From: Juglans regia
Taxonomy: Eukaryota > Streptophyta > Magnoliopsida > Fagales > Juglandaceae
Length of the DNA stretch: 64,000 nt
Reading direction: 5' to 3'
NCBI RefSeq assembly: GCF_001411555.2
Contig: NC_049914.1
Location: 14,462,798-14,526,797, forward strand
A program made the position numbers and the translations under genes. The notes under the pieces were generated by a model. The model did no database searches. It saw only the letters and a program-made list of their open reading frames with translations, and was not told where the DNA came from. Each line of letters begins with the position of its first letter. Position 1 is the first letter of the stretch. Of this stretch, positions 45,401-56,445 are shown in pieces.

Positions 45401-48400
45401 CAAAGTCCTTCCGATCACTTTTTACGTGCTATAAATGCTGATTTCGACAGGATCATTGCTATGTGCAAAAATTGGCAGGTAATGGAACATATGCCACAAA
45501 TTTTAGCGGCCTAATTTTCTTTATTGCCTGATTGAACATATTCTCTGCATGGCCTGAAACAATATAACAGGACGACCATGGGGACTTTTCATCTGTGAAC
45601 ATGGACACTGCAGTTGCAATACGCACCCTTGAAGCAACATACAAATCTTCAGCAGATGCTGCTGCAGTTGAAACTATGATATTAAGACTCACGGAGAAGG
45701 TATTATTATTCTATCTTACTTCTCATTACAGCAATCATAAATTCTGTCTGTTCTTATGTTTGCAGCTTTGGCTGTTTTTGTCATCGCTGCGAGTTACATT
45801 TTACGCATATAATGTTCTGCCGTGTGGGAGTTTTAGTTCTTTAATTGTTTTAAGGCAAAAATAATCCATATAAAATGATTGGGTTATTGAGGGCAGCTTA
45901 CTGTGGCATGTTATGCCATGTTTGCTGCTTGTAGTACAACTGAAACCCAGTTTGGTTGATATTAAGGATGCTTAAATTGCTACTGTGGTTTGCACATGGG
46001 ATGGTGGATGATGAGGATACAATCTTATTTGCTTGTGCATTTGAGTGAGTTGTATATGTGGATGGCCATACATTTGCATTCTGTTCAGTGGTTATGCACC
46101 TGTTCCACCATGAAGGGAGAGGTTGGTTATCAACAAAAATGACCAAAGGACAATTGTGATACCCCATATGATATGGATAAGGGTAGGTGGTGTATGGGAT
46201 CCCACATTGCTTGGGAAGGAGAAGTTCTTGCTCTTTATAAGGTTTCAATGGGGCTCCAATTGTATCATTGACTAGTCCTTTTAGAGTATAGGCCATGTGA
46301 TTTGGGCTTTCCATTAGTGCGTTACAAATGGTATCAGAGCCTATCTCAACCAGAAATGTGGGACTTGAGCCGTGTCACCTATAATGGACAGGCCCGACGA
46401 GGACGTTGAGAATTTAAGGGGGGTAGATTGTGATACCCCATATGATATGGATAAGGGTAGGTGGTGTATGAGATCCCCCACATTGCTTGGGAATGAGAAG
46501 TTCTTGCTCTTTATAAGGTTCCAATAAGGCTCCAATTGTATCATTGACTAGTCCTTTTAGAGTATAGGCTATGAGGTTTGGGCCTTCCATTGGGGCGTTA
46601 CAAATGATTGTGATACCCCATATGATATGGATAAGGGTAGGTGGTATATGGGATCCCACATTGCTTGGGAAGGAGAAGTTCTTGCTCTTTATAAGGTTCC
46701 AATGGGGCTCCAATTGTATCATTGACCAGTCTTTTTAGAGTATAGGTTATGTGGTTTGGGCCTTCCATTGGGGCGTTACAAATGGTATCAGAGCCTATCC
46801 CAACCAGAAATGTGGGACTTGAGCTGTGCCACCTACAATGGACAGGCCCGACGAGGACGTCGGGAATTTAAGGGGGGTAGATTGTGATACTCCATATGAT
46901 ATAGATAAGGGTAGGTGGTGTATGAGATCCCACATTGCTTGGGAAGGAGAAGTTCTTGCTCTTTATAAGGTTCCAATGGGGCTCCAATTGTATCATTGAC
47001 TAGTCCTTTTAGAGTATAGGCCATGTGGTTTGGGCTTTCCATTGGGGCGTTTCAACAAATCCATTTACTTGAGTGTTGTGTGCATAAATAAAATATTGGA
47101 GAGAAGGGCTTCCTTGAATAAGAAAAATGGAAATACAGACTTGAATAATTTGGGTGGCTGAGAGCTAAGATTGGAAGATTATAGTTAAATTAAGTTAAGT
47201 AGGTTCTTACAATGAGGTTTGAGCGGAGATACTAACTTATCAATAAAAAGTTGAGTGGAGATACTAATGATTTTGAAGTAACTACACTTGGTTTAAATTT
47301 TCCCGTTCTTTAACATTGAAACACTTTCATTTCCGATGCGAGAGTTACTTCATTCCTCCCTACCTTTTTCTTTATTGCTTGTCTGCATCAAGTTGTGTCC
47401 AGTTGTTGTTTCTCTACCTTTAATAATATATTCATTGACTTGCTACACACAATTACATACACAGGAAGGTCCACTTCTCAAAAGCAAAGGCAAAGCTAGC
47501 ACTGCTACTCGAATTGCAGTCCTGACTTGGAGATCATTATTAATTATGTCCAGGGAATGGAAATACTACTGGCTTCGACTTATTCTTTGTATGCTTCTTA
47601 CTCTTTGTGTCGGTACGGTATTCTCTGGCTTGGGGCATTCTCTGTCTTCAGTTGTGGTGAGTTCCTTAATCTTACTCTGGGAGCAATAATTATGAAATAA
47701 CATGTATATATGTGTGTGTGCGTGTGCGTGTGTGAATGAAATACTGATCTTTATTCTAGTTGAACTCTTAATGGTTTCACGAATTTTTCTGCTTATAGTT
47801 CATTCATATTCCATAACTTCCTAATAAGATCCAAATTATAGATGGTTGATTTGTTGAGCCACCATACATCTTGCAACTTGGTTGGTTATCATGATTTATA
47901 TAATGTGGAAAAAATGTCAACGCTTGTTGTTGTAGCAGGCACTTTGTTGATCAGTTCTGACTGACCTGGTGTGCAACCTGTTTTTCTTCTCTCTCTCTCT
48001 CTCTTCCCAAGAAAGTCTTCTGCTTGCTACCTAGCAGGCATAGGCCTTATATAAACCCCCAAGGAATCAGATGCTATTGGGAGTACCTCACATGGAGGCT
48101 CCAAGTACCACGGCTTGTGAACCGCCCAACTATATGGGCCGCATCAGCTTTAAGTTCTTGCAAAATCATTTCATGAACTTAATTTTCCTGCTTGTGGACA
48201 TTTTGGTTTCTAACTTTCTAATATATTTATTGGTATGCACGGAAAATATTTATTGCAGACGAGAGTTGCAGCAATATTTGCATTTATATCATTCACTTCA
48301 CTTCTAAGCATTGCTGGAGTACCGGCACTGATAAAAGAAGTCAAGGTACTATGTGTATGTATAAATATATATTCTCTTCTAGGAGCTTGATAATTTTCCA

Positions 48401-50303
48401 AGATGTGGTTGACGAGCAAGTAATAAAGCCCAACTCATATTAGCTCAAGTATACATCTGATTACTGGTTTTATGGTCTGTTAATTATAAATGTCTGTAGT
48501 ATCCTGTCTGACATTTGAGTCATCTGGATTAATCTCTTAACAGGCATTCTATAATTGTGATAAAATTTATGGCTGTTTTTGTAAAGCTTTCTTCAACATA
48601 TGACTGGTCACAGTATTGATGCTAATGATGCCTGAGTTTTTAACGATAAAAGTCACTGTTTTTTACCCAGAAGAGAATGTAGGGCTTATGGGACTCTCAT
48701 GATCTCAACATAGCTTATAGCATAATAGGAGGCACACCTATACAGGCATCCATGTGAATTACACTTTCGATAGTTTGTAGTTATTTCTTCTGCTTATTTC
48801 TGTTGATAATGTTCTCAGGGACATACTTCAATAATTGAATTGTTCATTGTCCGTACCTGGACAAAAATGAAATACACTAGGGCGTATCCAGCACAAGTAC
48901 CTAGACTGATGTTGATTTATTCACAAGCAATATCACCACTTGAGTGTTAGTTTTTTGTTTTCATTTAGCACTATATTTTTCCAGGTTCATATTTTTCTAA
49001 TAATTGACCAGATCAATCTACTTGCCATTTTGCAGATATATGCGAGTGAAGAATCAAACCAGCATTCGGGTGCATTTGTCTTTTTAGTGGGGCAACTTCT
49101 CTCTAGCATCCCATTCCTGTTTCTCATCTCCATTTCATCAAGCCTTGTTTTCTACTTCCTTATAGGATTGCGGGATGAATTCAGCTTGTTAATGTACTTT
49201 GTGCTGAATTTTTTCATCTGCCTTCTAGTAAACGAAGGACTAATGCTTGTTGTTGTTACCTTATGGCAAGATATTTTCTGGAGCATCTTGACATCGTTAT
49301 CTATACAAGTGAGTTCCAATTCCCAAAGAAAAAAGAATCATTAAATTTACTTTAGGTCATCATTTGTGAGTCTTTTATTTAAAATTTCCATGCTTTATAT
49401 GTTTTTATTTTTTAGGGCCTTATTTGTGTCCTGTCTCTACACACTTCCAATTGAAAAGAGACTTACGTTATCATTTATTATTTTAGATTCTTCTAAGGCT
49501 GTAAGGATAAACTTGTAATGGAGATAACCTATTTTTTTGAAGTTGGTCAAATTGGATTACAAACTGAAATGGTACATGACTATTGTTTAGTGTAGGTGGC
49601 TCTAGTTGTATATGTATGAAGCATTGTTCTACATAAACAAAGTCTGTGCTCATTCACTTTGGTGCAATACAAGAATAATGATATGATCAACCATGTTTGG
49701 TTTCTGGCTATTTAATTACCTTCCATATTCTAATAGTCGAGACGAATGGCATTTCAGGTATTGATGATGCTTGCCGCGGGCTATTTCAGAATTCGAAATG
49801 CTTTGCCTGGGGCAATGTGGACGTATCCACTATCCTATATTTCTTTCCATACATACTCTATTCAGGCAAGTAAACTTACGAGGCCATTCTATTATATGCA
49901 CCACAGCAAATCAAATTGCTGGCTTTCAATTCTAAATTTCTAACTTAGGGCAAGAAACAATACTCAAAACCTCATTGTTGATTTTTTTTTTCCGTTAATA
50001 ATCTTGTACTCATTAGTTCATTTTCAATTCATTTTTGTGTTTTAGGGCCTCTTGGAGAACGAGTATCTAGGGACTTCCTTTGCAGTTGGGCAGGTGAGGA
50101 CCATATCTGGGTTTCAGGCCCTTCGTAGTGCATACGACATATCTTCAGACTCTAATTCCAAGTGGGAAAATTTACTAGTCTTGTTTCTTATGGTGGTTGG
50201 GTATCGCATTTTCGTGTTTGTTTTACTACGTTTTTGTGTTGGGAAAAAGAAGTCCGTACTCAAAGTTTTTCAATGTAATATGGACAAGACAAATACAAGA
50301 TGA
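42443..50303 (+). CDS. ABCG3: ABC transporter G family half-transporter, ABCG3-like (11 coding exons, 723 aa)
   Basis: Coding exons: 42443-42914, 43061-43140, 44006-44292, 44923-45094, 45365-45478, 45571-45699, 47465-47656, 48259-48345, 49036-49308, 49758-49865, 50046-50303. They sum to 2172 bases, and every junction keeps frame. The protein has a Ser/Pro-rich N-terminus (1-95), one nucleotide-binding domain (about 100-330) and a C-terminal membrane domain (about 430-710), the ABCG half-transporter order. Walker A is GPAKSGKS (143-150) and Walker B ILFIDEP (268-274). The Q-loop Gln is Arg189, the signature is LPSGE (248-252), and the H-loop His is Tyr305. I recall the same changes in Arabidopsis ABCG3, so they look family-wide. 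Half-transporters dimerise; the substrate is unknown. Introns 1-10 are GT-AG except intron 10, which is GC-AG. The gene looks intact. Confidence 0.93.
43005..43021 (+). mobile_element. Micro-retroposon: 17-bp tail in ABCG3 intron 1
   Basis: AACTTACATAAAAAAAA sits between two exact copies of the 18-bp ATGTTTTGAAACTCAAAT (42987-43004 and 43022-43039). It lies only 40 bp before exon 2. Confidence 0.8.
43450..43862. mobile_element. MITE-like element in ABCG3 intron 2, with a 102-bp tandem duplication
   Basis: The ends read TTAGGTCCCGTTTGGATG and CCAAACAGGGCCTTA, imperfect inverted repeats. Inside, the block from TTCTTTATGAATAGTAATG at 43491 repeats almost exactly at 43593, about 102 bp apart. 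GAGATGAG and GAGTTGAG motifs suggest kinship with the other MITEs of the window. Confidence 0.65.
44640..44735 (+). repeat. Possible LINE or SINE 3'-end fragment in ABCG3 intron 3
   Basis: ACTTCTTGTATACTTGGCTTATG, then a T-rich stretch and TATTATAAAAAATGG, resembles 3' ends of retroposons that I recall from related plant genomes. No duplication was identified. Confidence 0.3.
46155..47054 (+). mobile_element. TRIM array: four LTRs and two interiors in ABCG3 intron 6
   Basis: LTR-like repeats of 172-174 bp lie at 46155-46326, 46429-46602, 46609-46780 and 46883-47054. Each starts TGTGATAC and all but the last end GCGTTACA (the last GCGTTTCA). Between the first and second and between the third and fourth is a 102-bp interior. 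It starts with the tRNA-Met primer site TGGTATCAGAGC (46329-46340 and 46783-46794) and ends in a purine tract AAGGGGGGTAGAT. Between the second and third only six bases, AATGAT, remain. Flanks are ACAAT and ACAAA. No coding capacity is present, as expected for terminal-repeat retrotransposons in miniature. Confidence 0.9.
47701..47738. repeat. (TG)n microsatellite in ABCG3 intron 7
   Basis: Mixed TA/TG/CG dinucleotides, ATATATGTGTGTGTGCGTGTG. Confidence 0.8.
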
Positions 50304-50544
50304 ATGAAAGTTACTGTAAGCACATTTGCTTAGCTTGTGCAATTAAGTCTATGAAAATCTGTGATGAATGATAAAAATGCATGAGATTCATGTTATGAAG
50401 CTTTTGCTGCACTAAGTGTCTACCATTATTATTAAGATTCGGTCCTCGAGATTGTCTGGCTTGGTGTGTCATGCATTATTCAATCATATATATCCTGGGT
50501 AGTTGGAGACTCTAAATTACTGTTGAACGTGCATGGGGACTGAG
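50304..50544. other. Shared 3' flank of two convergent genes
   Basis: Only 241 bp separate the ABCG stop and the UGT stop, so both terminators must lie here or inside the opposite gene. The two transcripts probably overlap at their 3' ends. No strong AATAAA is visible on the plus strand within it. Confidence 0.55.
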
Positions 50545-52186
50545 CTACATATGTGTCTGGGTTCTGGGATTACTGTTGCAAGTGCGTGCTGATTGCAGAT
50601 TTTTTGTAAGTTCACATGGTTGGGTTCTAGCCTTTAGATCTTTGATGAAGGAGTCCATATTCTGCTCTGATGATCCTTTTGGTGTCGTTGCATTTTCCAA
50701 TTTCTCCCTCACCTGCCCAATTGCTTTCATGTACTCATCCCTTGCTTTTCCACTCATCAAACTGTTAATATTCTCTGAGACTTCCTCCTTAGTGATCGGC
50801 ATTCTATTGCTCAAGTTGCTCCCTATCTTCCAATCGTCGACCACTAGTTTGCGATTGGTGAATTGATCGGTAAGCAATGGGAAACATAATAGTGGTGTTT
50901 TACACCATATACTTTCTAATATTGAGTTCCACCCACAATGGGTTAGGAATCCCCCGATCGCCGGGTTGGTCAACACTGCAATCTGACTGCACCAAGGTAT
51001 GATCATCGCGCGGTTGCCGACCTCCTCGTTATATCCGACGGGCAGTGGATTGACACAATCGGAACTCACAATATCGGCCCGGAGAATCCAAACAAAGTAG
51101 ACTTTGCTAAGTGAAAGCCCATTAGCAATTTCTACTAGGTCTCTATGAGTAACATGGGCATAGCTACCAAATGAGACATACAAGACCGAGCCTTTCGGCT
51201 TGTTGTTGAGCCATTGGGTGCAATCCGACTCAGACCAAAGGCTCGTAGACACAATGCTCTTCTGGAAACCAGATGGGAAAATGGGACCAATAGCGTAGAA
51301 TGGCATTTGGGCTTGTAAAGCTGATATGGTCTCGACTTCAAGCTCTTCCACAGTGTTGCATAGAACAAAATCCGCACCTCTAGCATCCTGAAACGCCTTG
51401 AAAACTATTTGATGGCACACCGATGATGTGTCGGTCTCTTGAAGATACGACATCATGTCCTTTGGTTCTATAGATTGGACGCCTGGTATGTAGCTTATGG
51501 CCTCTGTGCGAATATCTGATATATGATAGAAGTATGTTGTGTTGGTGTAAAAATAATGGTATGTGTAAAAAGCAAAGCAAAACCATTTATACGAACAACC
51601 CATTTTGAAAGAAAAAGGACGAGCAAATAAAACATATGGGCATAGCTGGCTAGTTACCATGAGAACCAAAATGACCATTCTCTTGAAGAAGATCCAGATG
51701 ATAATACAACGTAAACACCAAAGCAGGCTCTGTCCAGAAGGAAATATAAGACAGCCCAAACTTCTTGGCTATAATTGACGGCCACACGAAGAACGTATCC
51801 GCAATCAAACAACAAACTCGTGGCTGTGCAGACCTCACAATTTTGCCCACCATCTCGTCCACATGTGCCGAGAAGACGTGCAACAAGGCAGCCATGAACT
51901 GGTCGTGGTTGAGCGAGCGGTCAAACTCCACAGGGAGGCCGTCGGACACGGTGGTGTAGCGTATGTCAAGGCCGGATTCATGGACGCCAGAGAAAATGTC
52001 GTCACCGGTGTTGTTGGTTTGTGCTTTGGAGGTCTGGTGGTGGATGGAGTGCGTGTTGATGAAGGTGATGGTGAAGCCTCGGGATGCTAGCTTTATGGCT
52101 AGGTGGACGGACGGGATCACGTGGCCTTGAAGTGGGTAGGGAATGAATATGGCATGAGGTTTATGATTTACTTCGGAGTTTGCCAT
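50545..52186 (-). CDS. UDP-glycosyltransferase, UGT86A-like (2 exons, 499 aa)
   Basis: Exon 1 is 52186-51658 and exon 2 is 51515-50545, joined by a 142-bp GT-AG intron; the sum is 1500 bases, including the stop. It is a family 1 (GT1) enzyme that moves a sugar from a UDP-sugar to a small acceptor, probably in the cytosol. The N-terminal catalytic His is H22 in IPYPLQGHVIP, and its partner Asp is D130 in LIADTF. The PSPG box is 44 residues, W351 to Q394, with THCGWNSILES and a final DQ. Within it, where relatives have a Gly after WC, this protein has Lys (WCKTPLL). I recall UGT86A proteins with the same YTTVSDG, EPKDLMSYLQ and FTNRKLVVDDW motifs. The acceptor is unknown. The start at 52186 is the only ATG that gives the usual N-terminus. 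Confidence 0.92.
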
Positions 52187-52190
52187 TGTT

Positions 52191-52193
<3 letters not shown>

Positions 52194-52232
<39 letters not shown>
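52194..52232. repeat. (GA)n microsatellite in the UGT 5' UTR
   Basis: About 19 AG units lie 8 bp before the UGT start codon, read as (CT)n in the mRNA. CT-rich leaders are common in plants and may affect expression; that is inference. Confidence 0.9.
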
Positions 52233-52237
<5 letters not shown>

Positions 52238-52531
52238 GATGTCGAGGAATAATGTATGCATATATGAAATCCTGAAGTGTAACTGATTTGACGCAGTGTA
52301 AATGAACTAGAATGGCGGAATGCGACTCGTTTATGAAGGAGATCATGTGTGGACATTATGATCAGTAAGAAGTCACTACGTCTTGGAAAACCAAAATACA
52401 ACAACTTTTGCTGATATTAGAACACTGGCGTGTAGGTAAATGTAAATGCAAATAAAGATTTAGCATACAATTTTGAGTAATTTTATGCATCAGCCTATAC
52501 TCTCCACACACCATGCATTCAATTTTTTTTA

Positions 52532-52563
<32 letters not shown>

Positions 52564-53059
52564 ACTCAATATACTAAATGTGTAGAGTGTGTGATAAATA
52601 GTAGGCTGATGTAAATATTTTTCCTACAATTTTATTATAAGCTATAGTAAATCTGCATATTTGGAGGGTTACTATTCCCTATGAGTTATTTATCTTTCCT
52701 CCAAAATATTACTAGGTTGGCAAAAAAAAGATGGTTGGCAAATAATAATTTAATTTATAATTAAATTATTAATTAACATATGGTTAGTATAATTATAAAA
52801 TATGAAAAAAAAATTAAGAAAAAAATATTATTATTAAATTAATAATATTTTTTTATTATTTTAGCTAACAAATAAATAATCCAATGTGAGAATCTCTCTT
52901 GAATGAAATAGACAAAAGGTAAAACATATGATTTTAGCTAAATTTCACAATTGTCTTTGCCTGTACCAATGTTAATGCTCTTCGACCAGCTACATATGTT
53001 AGAAAAGGAGCTCCTCTGCATTATACAACAACAACCCATGTTACGATGATGATATATTT

Positions 53060-53345
53060 AGGTTTCGTTTGGATAGAGAGATGCTTCCATCTCATCTCAA
53101 TATCTAAATATAATAAATACAAATACTTTTCAATTTCAAATTTTTAACTTTTTTATCTAATCATTACTTAATTATTACAACTTTCACAAACTTTCAAACA
53201 AAATACAGAAAAAAAAAAAATTAACTTTTTCAAATTAAAAAAATATATATTATTAAAAAAATATATTATAATAATATTTTAACTTTATAATATTTTTATT
53301 CAATTTTTTCTTACTTATTTCCTAAAGCCCCATAAAATATTTTAA
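53060..53345. mobile_element. MITE, same family as 37796-37991, copy 4
   Basis: It opens TTTCGTTTGGATAGAGAGATG, close to the family end, and contains the complement-orientation core (TTATCTAATCATTACTTAAT). The right end is near GCCCCATAAAATATTTTAAC. Confidence 0.55.
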
Positions 53346-53794
53346 CTTAAACAATTTTTAAGTACATGTTTGAGATTGCAGTGGAAAATATAGCTTATAA
53401 CTTTAGGGCTTATAACTTATAGTTTAAGTAATAAATTCTACTGTTAAAAAGTTATTTACTGTTTGATAATCGCATATTCAAAACACTTTCAAACAAGTTA
53501 CATTTGTTTGAAAATAAATTAAAAAAGTACTTTCAGAAGTAGAAATGAATATTATTTGATTTTTTAAAGATTATGATATTGAAAGTTGTATGAGTATTTT
53601 CGTCAATTGACAATCTTTTTAAAATTTGAACTATTTCTAGATAATTTGAAAAAATAAGTTTTGAGGAAAAATATCAAAATTGTGCTTTTTTTAAACGTAT
53701 TTTTTAACTTATTTAAGATTAAAAAGTATTTTAATATGTAACACCCAAACAAATTAATTTTTTTGTTAAAGAACTTTTAAGACTATTTAAGCAA

Positions 53795-53912
53795 TTTTTA
53801 AAACTCTTAACACAACCTCAAACAAACCCTAACTCTTGTCATCTCAACTCAAATATCTCAATATTATTTATAAATATTTCATTTTATTTCATCTCAACAC
53901 ACTATTCAAACT
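53795..53912. mobile_element. MITE, same family, short fragment (copy 5)
   Basis: TCATCTCAACTCAAATATC and TTTCATCTCAACACACTATTCAAAC match the family's terminal part in reverse orientation. Confidence 0.4.
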
Positions 53913-54601
53913 AGATAATAAAGTATCAATAAATATAATTTTCTTAAAAAAAAACTTGCATGGATTGCAACTGTTATATTTCTATTTTTCACTCATCAAA
54001 AAAATAAACAGAGTGCTCATCATTTAATTAAGAGTTTTGCTACCGAACGACCAGGGCAGCCCGGGGCGCACATGTGATTTGGCGTCCTCTTTCATTATAT
54101 TTTGAATACCATTATATTTTGATTAATATTAGGTATAAGTTTCAAATAAATAAGTCTTACATAAATCTTTATAAAATATAGATCCCATTAAATATTATGA
54201 ATAAAGCTACTCATCATCATTTTTATCATCATCATCTCATGATCTCATGATATGTTATTAAATAATTAGAGACTATTTATTATAGTTAACTTATGAGCCT
54301 ATTATTTAATACTACAGGAAGGGATGTTGAGATGATGATGATAAAAATATGGTAACTAGATTTTTTTCCCAAATATTAATAGGTTTTTCTTACACTTTTT
54401 GAGGTGGGATTCACTTTTTACAAAGTAATTGTGCAGGATTTGTACAAATAATTTCTCTCAATTTTTTTCTTTGACTTAGTGTACACAGTGCCCAATGTTG
54501 TTTTTTCTTTTTTCCTTTATGATTTTCTAAAATAAAAAAAAATAATTTTAAAATAAAACTAAGCCACTCCATCGTGCAAAAAATAATGACTCTTTTTAGA
54601 G

Positions 54602-54865
54602 GGGACATTTAGACCTCTGGGCTAAGAGCCCAGCCCACCTAAGGCCATATCTGAGGTCGAGTCCATTTGCAAGCCCAGTAGAAAGACTTGTGGATGGCTT
54701 AAGGCTAAGAGGCCTACAGGTAAATGACGATCTCGATTTTTATATACTTAGTCTCATATTGTTACTAACTTAAGCATCAAAGTTTATACAGAGCGACCAA
54801 AGCTATCTCTTCATTGCTGCGGGTGTCATCTGTGCAATTGGTGGTGTGAAACACGTTCTTAACAG
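54602..54865 (+). repeat. 5' LTR of the Tat-like element, internally deleted
   Basis: It aligns with the first 130 and last 130 bp of the 3' LTR, but about 219 bp of the middle, including the TATAAATA seen at 60235, is missing. It ends CTTAACA. Confidence 0.82.
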
Positions 54866-54885
54866 TGGCATCATCTGTGGGATCT
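54866..54885 (+). other. Primer-binding-site region of the Tat-like element
   Basis: GTGGCATCATCTGTGGGATC directly follows the 5' LTR. It resembles the TGGCGCCGTCTGTGGGA motif found at this place in many plant Gypsy elements, with changes at the CpG sites. I do not assign the tRNA. Confidence 0.55.
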
Positions 54886-54910
54886 TTATAGACTTCAACA
54901 TGATTTTCAC

Positions 54911-55990
54911 ATGCCAACCGTCACAAGATTACAAGTTGACCGAGATCCAGGACTGAGCATGACAGAGGCAGAAAGAAGATTAGTGGAAGTGGAGGAAAAG
55001 CTTAAGCGAGTGATGGCAATTGTCGAACAACTATAGAAAGAGAACCAAGAATTAAAGCGTCAGAGGGATAATCCCCCTGCCCAGAACAGGCAACCTGTGC
55101 ATAGTGCTGAAGGAGTTAATAGTGAAGAAATAGAGAAGAAGAAGATGCATGATGAAATACGCAATTTAGTAGACAAACACGAGGAGATTGCCAAAAGGAT
55201 GGGTGGCTCCTCTTCTGTGGAGCAACTCCTCACACGCACGGACCTCCCTCACAACGAAGAGGTCATGGCGGTCCCCTTACTGACTAATAAAGTACCACTT
55301 ATTGACCTGTACGATGGGTGTCTAAAGATCCCACTGATCACCTTGAGAATTTTAAAGCACACATGACTCTCCATAGCTTCCTAAGGGAGGTGGCTTGCCA
55401 TGCCTTCCCATTAACTCTAAAAGGGTTAGCACGGTGATGGTTCTGGGCCTTTTGCCGCGGATCAATTGGCAACTTTAAGGAGCTCGCTAAACAGTTTCTT
55501 ATGCAGTTTATGGCTAGTAGAAGACGTAGCAAACCAACGGCCTATCTGTTAATCGTAAAACAAAAGGGGGGGGGAGAATATGAAGAACTACCTAACACGC
55601 TTCAACAAAGAGAGCCTCACCACTGAGGATCAGGATGAGAAAATCACCTTAGCTGCACTACTAGGAGGAGTCAGGCCTCGAAGCCCCTTCATGGCTGAAC
55701 TGGCTAGACGAACTCCATCCACCCTAAGGGAGTTCATGGATCAAGAAAATGACTTTGTCAATGCAGAAGATACTCTACAAGCTATGATAGAACCACGGAA
55801 GCAGAGGTAAAGGCAGAAAATAGAAACCAGAGCAACTCTAAGGACAAAGACAAGAAACCAAACGGGCGAAGCCACCCAGAAGATAGGTGAGATAATGGGT
55901 GCCGACTTATGCATAACAACCACAATGTACAAGAAGATGATAGAAACCCAAGAATGGAACAGTTCACACTTGATGCCATTGCACCTACCA
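54911..55990 (+). pseudogene. Gag polyprotein remnant (Retrotrans_gag)
   Basis: The ATG at 54911 opens MPTVTRLQVDRDPGLS, followed by a coiled-coil-like stretch (AERRLVEVEEKLKRVMAIVE), and is broken by TAG at 55033. After frame changes the capsid-like core is read in pieces, with VPLIDLYDG near 55300, FKAHMTLH, and a long clean run at 55580-55810 containing NYLTRFNKESLTTEDQDEK and SPFMAELARRTPSTLREFM. This is the Retrotrans_gag domain of plant Gypsy elements. At least three frameshifts and several stops are present. A G-run at 55566-55573 is one likely frameshift site. Confidence 0.82.
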
Positions 55991-56209
55991 CCAAAGTTAC
56001 ACCCATTGGACTGAGGATTGCATCACCCTAGAAAGGTGGATTGAAGAGGTGACTAGGAGTAGGGAGTTGGAAAGAATGGTGGTTGATTACATGAAGCCAC
56101 CAAGGGAGGCAAATCGGGGAAGATGATGCAGGAGCCCCAAATGCCAAAAATAGGAGGAGCTGAGAATAAATAATTCCCCACGACCCAGAGGAGATCAGGT
56201 GCAGGCCCC

Positions 56210-56445
56210 CATGGGTGAAATCTGCACTATAGTTGCCAGATTTGCTGGCGGCAGCGCTACTACATTCGTTAGAAATGCCCATGCATGAAGAGCAAGATAT
56301 CATGAGGTATATATGGCAGATCAGCTGTGAAAGTACCCTAAGGCGGAAACAACCCCGACCATCTCATTCGGGGATGAGGATTGTGAAGGGGTTATGTACC
56401 CTCATGACGACACCTTGGTTCTTACACTATTGATCACCAACTAAT
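56210..56445 (+). pseudogene. Start of the protease region of the Tat-like element
   Basis: Frames give EICTIVARFAGGSATTFVRN, RARYHEVY and ISFGDEDCEGVMYPHDDTLV, the segment that precedes the aspartic protease in this type of Gypsy polyprotein. It ends at LLITN before the catalytic Asp would appear. The rest of pol is deleted. Confidence 0.7.

Larger units (their letters stand above)
52262..54601. other. AT-rich spacer upstream of the UGT gene
   Basis: No coding gene is seen. It should contain the UGT promoter (about 52240-52900, plus-strand coordinates). It holds two MITE-family pieces listed separately, poly(A)/(T) runs and a short palindromic AT-rich stretch at 52740-52860. Confidence 0.5.

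Noticed and set aside
46155..47054. Minus-strand frames of 66-138 codons in the TRIM array
   Set aside because: They arise from the repeated LTR sequence and start or end inside LTRs; TRIMs do not code.
52161..52404. Ser/Leu-repeat frames upstream of the UGT start
   Set aside because: They are translations of the (CT)n microsatellite in the 5' UTR.
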